A stretch of DNA of 64,000 nt from Escarpia spicata (lineage: Eukaryota; Annelida; Polychaeta; Sabellida; Siboglinidae): positions 62,507,933-62,571,932 of the forward strand of contig OZ023205.1 in NCBI GenBank assembly GCA_963995525.1, written 5' to 3'. The notes beneath the pieces were generated by a model. The model searched no databases. It had not been told where the DNA came from and saw only the letters and a program-made list of their open reading frames with translations. The position numbers and the translations under genes are program-made. This document shows, piece by piece, positions 58,819-64,000 of this stretch. The first letter of the stretch is position 1; each line of letters starts with the position of its first letter.

Positions 58819-61800
58819 GTAAGTTAAACAATGAAATGTCATAAGTATTCCGTTTGTCACTGTATTTGTGAAATGATCTTTGTTTGAGATCGTGTTACTG
58901 CTACGACTGTTATTAAGCAAACGCGTGTCCGTCAACAAAAGTATATTATTAGCACTTTAGTTTTGTCCGACAATATCGAGTATACCGCCCGATCAACAAC
59001 ACTCAACGACAACAGAAACAGTGACAACACGAAGCCGAAGGGTCCCACAGTCAATTAACACTACCATCTAATACCAGTATGACTAGTTTCGTATCTACTG
59101 TCTATTGGTTAAAATTATATCATATTATCATATAATTATGAGTGTGTGTACTCGTTTTCTTGAAATCGGTAGCATAATTTCATTTGAATGCATTCGTTAC
59201 GATTCCTTCTTTGCGGAATAGGCCTACAACGTCGACTGGCGAATCATAGTGCATAACAACCAGCTGTAGCCCACGCTCGTAGCGTGTTTGATTTTGTTTG
59301 GGGGATGCGCTTTTCAGTGACTGGGACATTTCTTGTCGCGTTAGTTGACGGGGGTTTTGTTGGAAATTGTGCAGGTCGTAGTCGTCGTCTTTATTTTACT
59401 GGCCTTACTGGCTTACAACCGGCGTGATGAAATAAAAGTAAATAAGACAGTATATTACTTTTCTTCTGTAATGTGCGCGCGTCAATGTTTCAAGGTTAAT
59501 GGCAGTAAAAGCACGTTTTCTAAAGTATTGCCATGCACTGTCAATTATTGCATGGTGACTAAGTACACAAAATAAATGTTATTGTTATATATACACAAAT
59601 TATTTACCATATCACATTATCTGTTTATACAGAGTTTGAATGGTTCCATGGAAACAGCTGCAGTGGGGGAAAGACGTGGAGTGAGAGGAAGAGGGGCAGT
59701 TAGACGACAGGGTGCAGCAGGAGGAAGGGGTGTGGGGAGAGGGCGTGGCAGAAGATCGAGGCAGCTATCACTGTCACTGAACAGGACTGACTGCGCTCGC
59801 ATGGCGAGGTTACGCAATCAGAGACAGGAGCAACTGCAGGTAAATATTGTTATCACAGTGCACATTTTGAATAACAATTATAAATACAAGTAACAAAATA
59901 TTTAGGGTAAAGATTTTATATTCCCAAATGCTGTGCAGGTACATGACGTCACCGAATATGCCGAGGTACCAAGTTTGAAACTGAACTATGCTTTTTATAA
60001 AATAAATTACATAATCAACCAATTTTTATCAAAAACATACACAAACACAGAAATAATAATTTACAATGTATTATTCCAAATGCACTGCAAAATATACATT
60101 TCCTTTAGACATGACCCATATATAATGTAATTCACACATACGCATGCATGCACATACGTGCACACACATACATACACACACATAATTTGCCTGGTGTTAT
60201 CAAAAACGTGTTATCAAAAACATGCTACATTGCAGAATTTGAGCTTTCCAGGAATTACAATAAAAAAGCAGGTACTGTATTTTGTTTGAACATCTAACAT
60301 GCACACCAACATTTTGTGTATTAAATGACCATAATGTTAATATTTAGTTACATGATATTTTTGCAATCCTTCTAGGCTGACATTAACGAACTGGATGAGG
60401 GGGCAGGCAAAGATGCTGCTACTGAAGATGGTGCTGCGAGAGCCAGGCCTTGTGTTTGATGTCTTGAGAGGCAGCGAACAAGGACCAGTGGGAGGTGGCG
60501 CTCTCAGCTGGTGCTCATGCGGCCACTGCCGAGAAATGGCAACAGATGTAGAGCGGCTGTGCTGCAACATGCGCCCAGACAAATGCATCAGCATGCGACT
60601 GGTGAGATGTGTACTTTTATAAGATATGAGGGTGGTGTGACAAGGGTGTGAATCTCTCTCCCACATCTTTTGGGATCACCACGTCATCCAACAAACCATG
60701 TCTAATTCCCACAAATTTGTATTACTGACCTCCTTCCTGCCATACACTGAAATTACATATTTGTTACTACCTATATAGTGTATATTTTTGCAAACAAAGT
60801 CATATCATATATGTGTGTTTGACCTGAATCCATGATATTTTGGTAAAGGACACTTTGGCAATAGACAGTTGGGCAACAGATATTTTGTTAACAGGACATT
60901 TCGGTAACAAGACATATTGGTAATCAAACATTTCGATAAAACTATTAAAAATAATCAGAATTATTTGGTCATTTTAAAGGTGTCTTGTATAGATAATTAT
61001 ATACATTTTTGTAATAGGCGGTAAATTGTGTTAATTTATTATTATGCATATGGCATGTTTTGTCAGATTTCTTGAACTTAAAAATGGGCCAAGAGGCCCT
61101 GAAGTCCTTTGGACTATATTGTGAGTTTGTAATTATTAATGGAATGTTTTTTGGTGAATCGTAGTTACAGATCATCAAGGGTTATGATGGAAGTAAAATA
61201 TTGACATGTTTAATGGAGACTACATACATGCCAGTGAAGAAACACCTGGAAATAAAATATTCAAGTAGACCGTTTCGTGAAGATTGTATATATTAGTTAT
61301 GTATATATTAGTTAATGTGTTATTAAAAATACTGTACAATTTGAATTCAATTACTATTTAGGCCGATATCCAGTGGTTGTAGAAACCTTGCAGGAGAGTT
61401 GGTGAACTGCATTCTCGCATGTACCACATTTAAAGGTTGTTTAAGAAAGTGTCAATCAGTCAATAGAGCTCCAGGCTGTTCTCCCTGCTGTAAACAATTT
61501 AGTTAGCAAATTTAGCGTTTTAGGGGACATTTGGTGCCCTTAGAAAGATTCAGTCAAATACAAATTTCTTGTGTCTAGTGGAACTACCATATGAAATGTC
61601 TATGCAAAATTTTAGAAAATGTTACAGAACGGTTTCTGAGATATGGCAGCTAACGGGAGACGCAGAGTGATGGCAATAGTCCATTGGACGTTCGGCCCAA
61701 AGGACTAATTACACATGATAAAGTAAATCGGTAAAGTAATAAAATCTATCAATGAGTTAAAACCTGTTCTGTCTGCCATGTCAGTGGTGCCAGTCAGCTA

Positions 61801-63093
61801 AACCATTTAGAAATTAGGTTGGTCACTTTTCCAGACAGTGGACGTCAGTCAGTCATGGTTATTTAAATCCATGAGTTAGAGGGGACAGGTTAGAGTGCTC
61901 AATTGCTACAGCCAATCAGTGGCTCGATGCACACATTATCCAGACACACATAAGGTAATGTCATACCTGTGAACATGGAGTTGTCGACAACAACAAGGGG
62001 AAAGCTAAGCTTTTGTGGAATGGCTATGCTTATACCAAAGAAACAGAAAAATGGTGTGATACAGTGGCGCTGCACATGTATGTCGTGCAAGCAAGTCGTG
62101 CCATGGTAGTGTGTACACAGACTTGCTACCAGCAAATCCAGTGTTGAGAATTGACCACAACCACTGCCCTGAACCTGCAGCATCATAATTTTTATACTGA
62201 ATATTTGTTACTTTGGATGTAATAAATTGTTACTTAATACAACCGTAGTTCACATTCATTCAAATTAAAACATTATTATTAGCCACTATTGGCACCTGGT
62301 ATTCTAAATAGTTTTGTAAAAAGAGGTACACACTGTAAAGATTATTAATTTTGTTGGTCTTACCGAAATGTCCTATTACAAAATGTGTGGTTACCAAAAT
62401 ATCCAATTTCCGAAAGGACATCTTTAAAAATGACCAAATAATTTTCATTATTTTCAATAGTTTACCGAAATGTCTGATTACCAAAATGTCCTGTTACCAA
62501 AATGTCTGCTGCCCAAAGTGTCCTTTACCAAAACGTCTGGCACCCGTTTGACCTACATCCTAAATACATATCAGTAGGTCTGACCATTACAACAAACAGA
62601 TGGATAATAAATTCTTTGGAACCTTGTTAATCCCAATGATAATACACAGAAACATTGCGACATAATTTCACAGGAATGGAAAATGCTAATATACTGGGTT
62701 TTCCACGCAAATCCAAAAATACATATTCCGCGTCTGAAAGTCCAAATCAGACCACAAACCCAGTTTTACTTAAAAAACTTAATCACACATACATAATCAT
62801 GTTTCATTTCAATGCATCTGCTACAGTTTTAATGTACTGGTGTATACATTTCTTTTTAGGAAATGGACTTGTTTGTACTCGACCCCACAGTTTTGACAAT
62901 GGTGGGACGCTACAGAGCAGATATGTTTGGCATGCCAGCACGAGGAGACAATGATGCCATGCGACATTATGCCTACCACCAGTTTGTTTTCTGGCGACAT
63001 GGCAAACTGGGAACAGGGAACAGACATGTTATTACGAGTTGTGTTTTCCGAGTGCAAATGGACAGTACTCTGGGTTCAAAGTTCATACATTAG
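58780..63093 (+). CDS. P2X7 C-terminal (ballast) domain protein, multi-exon gene
   Basis: A host gene with introns. Predicted exons: 58780-58818, 59633-59839, an optional 60236-60271, 60407-60601 (or from 60376) and 62860-63093. The product of about 225-240 residues has an N-terminal Arg/Gly-rich segment and then the domain known as the cytoplasmic ballast of the P2X7 receptor. Visible marks are REPGLVFDVL, WCSCGHC, LCCN, a following Cys, then VLDPTVLTMVGRYRADMF and YAYHQFVFWRHGKLGTGNRH ending near SC. The cysteines match the zinc-binding set of that domain. There are no channel membrane segments, so it is not a P2X channel but a soluble stand-alone version, as annotated in many invertebrates as P2X purinoceptor 7-like. 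Its function is unknown. A Mutator-like element lies in the last intron. Confidence 0.88.
59633..59839 (+). CDS. P2X7-domain gene, Arg/Gly-rich exon
   Basis: Acceptor TATCTGTTTATACAG; donor GTAAAT at 59840. 69 codons in phase 0 at both ends: an RGVRGRGAVRR- and GRGVGRGRGRRSRQ-type region, then LNRTDCARMARLRNQRQEQL. RGG/RG-rich segments often bind RNA; that role is inference here. Confidence 0.75.
60236..60271 (+). CDS. P2X7-domain gene, possible 36-nt microexon
   Basis: Acceptor CATGCTACATTGCAG and donor GTACTG bound 12 codons (NLSFPGITIKKQ) in phase 0 at both ends. Inclusion would keep the frame. Only transcript data could settle it. Confidence 0.4.
60407..60601 (+). CDS. P2X7-domain gene, zinc-cysteine exon
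   Basis: 65 codons from AKMLLLKMVLREPGLVFDVL through SWCSCGHCREMATDVERLCC to KCISMRL, donor GTGAGA at 60602. The stronger-looking acceptor CCTTCTAG (exon start 60376) would enter in a frame that stops after about 27 codons when joined to a phase-0 exon. The downstream GGGGGCAG acceptor (exon start 60407) keeps phase 0, so I prefer it, although its pyrimidine tract is poor. Confidence 0.75.
60826..62545. mobile_element. Mutator-like (MULE) non-autonomous element, 1720 bp
   Basis: Flanked by the exact 9-bp direct repeat GTTTGACCT (60817-60825 and 62546-62554), the size typical of MULEs. It has long inverted repeats of roughly 200 bp: the left begins GAATCCATGATATTTTGGTA, the right, read inward, GGGTGCCAGACGTTTTGGTA. 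Both then run AAAGGACACTTTGG and through several GACATTTYGGTAA units into AATTATTTGGTCATTTT. The interior has no transposase. It sits entirely in the last intron of the P2X7-domain gene. Confidence 0.92.
62860..63093 (+). CDS. P2X7-domain gene, last coding exon
   Basis: Acceptor TATACATTTCTTTTTAG, phase 0. 77 codons beginning EMDLFVLDPTVLTMVGRYRA, with MRHYAYHQFVFWRHGKLGTG and a final zinc-type Cys in ITSCVFR, ending FIH and TAG 63091-63093. The tail after the last Cys is shorter and more diverged than usual for the family. Confidence 0.9.
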   Translation, partial: EMDLFVLDPTVLTMVGRYRADMFGMPARGDNDAMRHYAYHQFVFWRHGKLGTGNRHVITSCVFRVQMDSTLGSKFIH

Positions 63094-63115
63094 GTTGATA
63101 TCATTACTTGTCAAG

Positions 63116-63121
63116 AATAAA
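63116..63121 (+). terminator. Polyadenylation signal of the P2X7-domain gene
   Basis: AATAAA 22 bp past the stop codon, followed by a GTGTGT-rich element. The 3' UTR would be very short. Confidence 0.7.
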
Positions 63122-63249
63122 GTGTGTAAACTTTATATAACCACACATCATCAGGTAACCATGGTAATTTATAAATGAATTGATAATAGTTTGTTATTAA
63201 AAAAATTAATGTTACTTAACATGTAGGTTACACATTGACAACTTCCATC

Positions 63250-63513
63250 TTAGGCATATTTCTTTTTTACAAATCGGGTTTGATGCCTTGCCACTAGATG
63301 TGCTGTTGGTGGCACAGGCACTGCTGCTAGTGTTGGTGCAATGTTGCGTGGGTCATCAGGTTTAAGTCCACACATGCTGCGTTTTGGTAGTGGATCGTCA
63401 GTGCATGCTCGGATGATCTTCTCCTGAAGGGACACTATGTACACATACTGTTTCGGTTCTCGCTCAAGATAATAGTCCACTTCTTTCTCCATTTGTTGTA
63501 GACTTTGAGGTAG
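63250..63513 (-). CDS. Last coding exon of an unidentified minus-strand gene
   Basis: Acceptor TCTATTAATCTACAG on minus, then an open frame beginning LPQSLQQMEKEVDYYLEREP. It continues KQYVYIVSLQEKIIRACTDD and a Pro/Ala-rich stretch, and ends FVKKKYA with TAA at 63250-63252. The first part looks like an amphipathic helix, the rest disordered with a basic C-terminus. The gene converges on the P2X7-domain gene; the stop codons are about 156 bp apart. Upstream exons are outside the window or not recognised. I cannot name the family. Confidence 0.6.
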   Translation of the reverse strand, partial: LPQSLQQMEKEVDYYLEREPKQYVYIVSLQEKIIRACTDDPLPKRSMCGLKPDDPRNIAPTLAAVPVPPTAHLVARHQTRFVKKKYA

Positions 63514-64000
63514 CTGTAGATTAATAGACAAACTTAATGACGTGTCATTAACTTGCATTGTTACATAGTATGGCATTTGCAATTTTTTTTTATTCAACAT
63601 GTAAATATTTCAAAACATGTCAATATTTAAAGTAACCTTTTTTATGTGCAATACGTCAGCATATAAAAATGTTATGTAAATAGCTGAATTATTACAAATA
63701 AAAAGTTACTTTAAATATTACACATATATACGTAATGTACATATGCTATTATTATTATGCTTTGTATTGTTTATGTATTGCAACGTAATAAATACCTTTC
63801 ATTTAAAAAAAACTGTATTATACTTGCTCAATCATAGGCATTGATTGTTAGAGTCGTTACCAACATAAATAAATCCAATCAATAATTAGCCCTATAATGG
63901 AATGGCAATAGTCGTTATTATAATGCATAACAAAGATATTTACATGTTCATGTTGTTACATGTATACTTAATGTGTACCTGCATACTTACACAGTGTGTC
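63514..64000. other. AT-rich DNA, probably intron of the minus-strand gene
   Basis: No exon or repeat recognised between the candidate exon and the window edge. Confidence 0.45.

Noticed and set aside
61899..62186. 95-codon minus-strand frame inside the Mutator-like element
   Set aside because: No MULE transposase or zinc-finger motif, ordinary chance length, and composition like non-coding DNA.

Overview
The window is AT-rich eukaryotic, almost certainly animal, DNA. It has spliced exons with canonical GT/AG borders, a vertebrate-like voltage-gated potassium channel exon, tRNA-derived SINEs, LINEs, a Ty3 LTR element, hAT and Mutator-like DNA elements and many minisatellites. There is nothing bacterial in it: no operons and no long conserved ORFs outside transposons. 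The repeat mixture, and a stand-alone protein with the C-terminal zinc domain of P2X7 receptors, suggest a marine invertebrate, most likely a mollusc. The species assignment is inference; the sequence does not prove it.

Layout. 1-2906 has no recognisable gene. 2912-7543 is a complete Ty3/gypsy retrotransposon with 157-bp LTRs that differ at one base and a 5-bp target duplication; its integrase half is broken by frame changes. 7549-20242 is mostly featureless non-coding DNA with one candidate terminal exon (14551-14949). 20243-25120 holds two unidentified candidate exons, a perfect hairpin, a 21-bp minisatellite, a SINE with a foldback tail and a 1.43-kb non-autonomous hAT element with an exact 8-bp target duplication.

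27216-27446 (minus strand) is the exon that carries most of the N-terminal PAS domain of an ERG-type (KCNH/Kv11) potassium channel; length and intron phases match the human gene. Directly beside it, 27597-29640 is a cluster of small DNA transposons. 32824-37069 holds four tandem arrays (82, 52, 33 and 53 bp), one of which grew out of a transposon terminus. 41360-45330 holds the RT half of a LINE on the plus strand and the endonuclease half on the minus strand, which look like one element split by an inversion. 46565-56330 holds a foldback element, an RTE/BovB-like LINE fragment, several SINEs, a long alternating GT/CA tract and a decayed hAT transposase of the DUF4371/ZMYM1 type.

58780-63093 is the best complete host gene: a plus-strand gene of four or five exons for a small Arg/Gly-rich protein ending in a P2X7-type cysteine-rich zinc domain. 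A 1.72-kb Mutator-like non-autonomous element with a 9-bp target duplication sits in its last intron. It converges on a minus-strand gene whose last exon is 63250-63513.

The genes do not form a pathway. The window is a slice of a repeat-dense animal chromosome with parts of two to five unrelated host genes. What stands out is transposon history: insertions with intact target duplications, a LINE inversion, and a minisatellite born from a transposon end.
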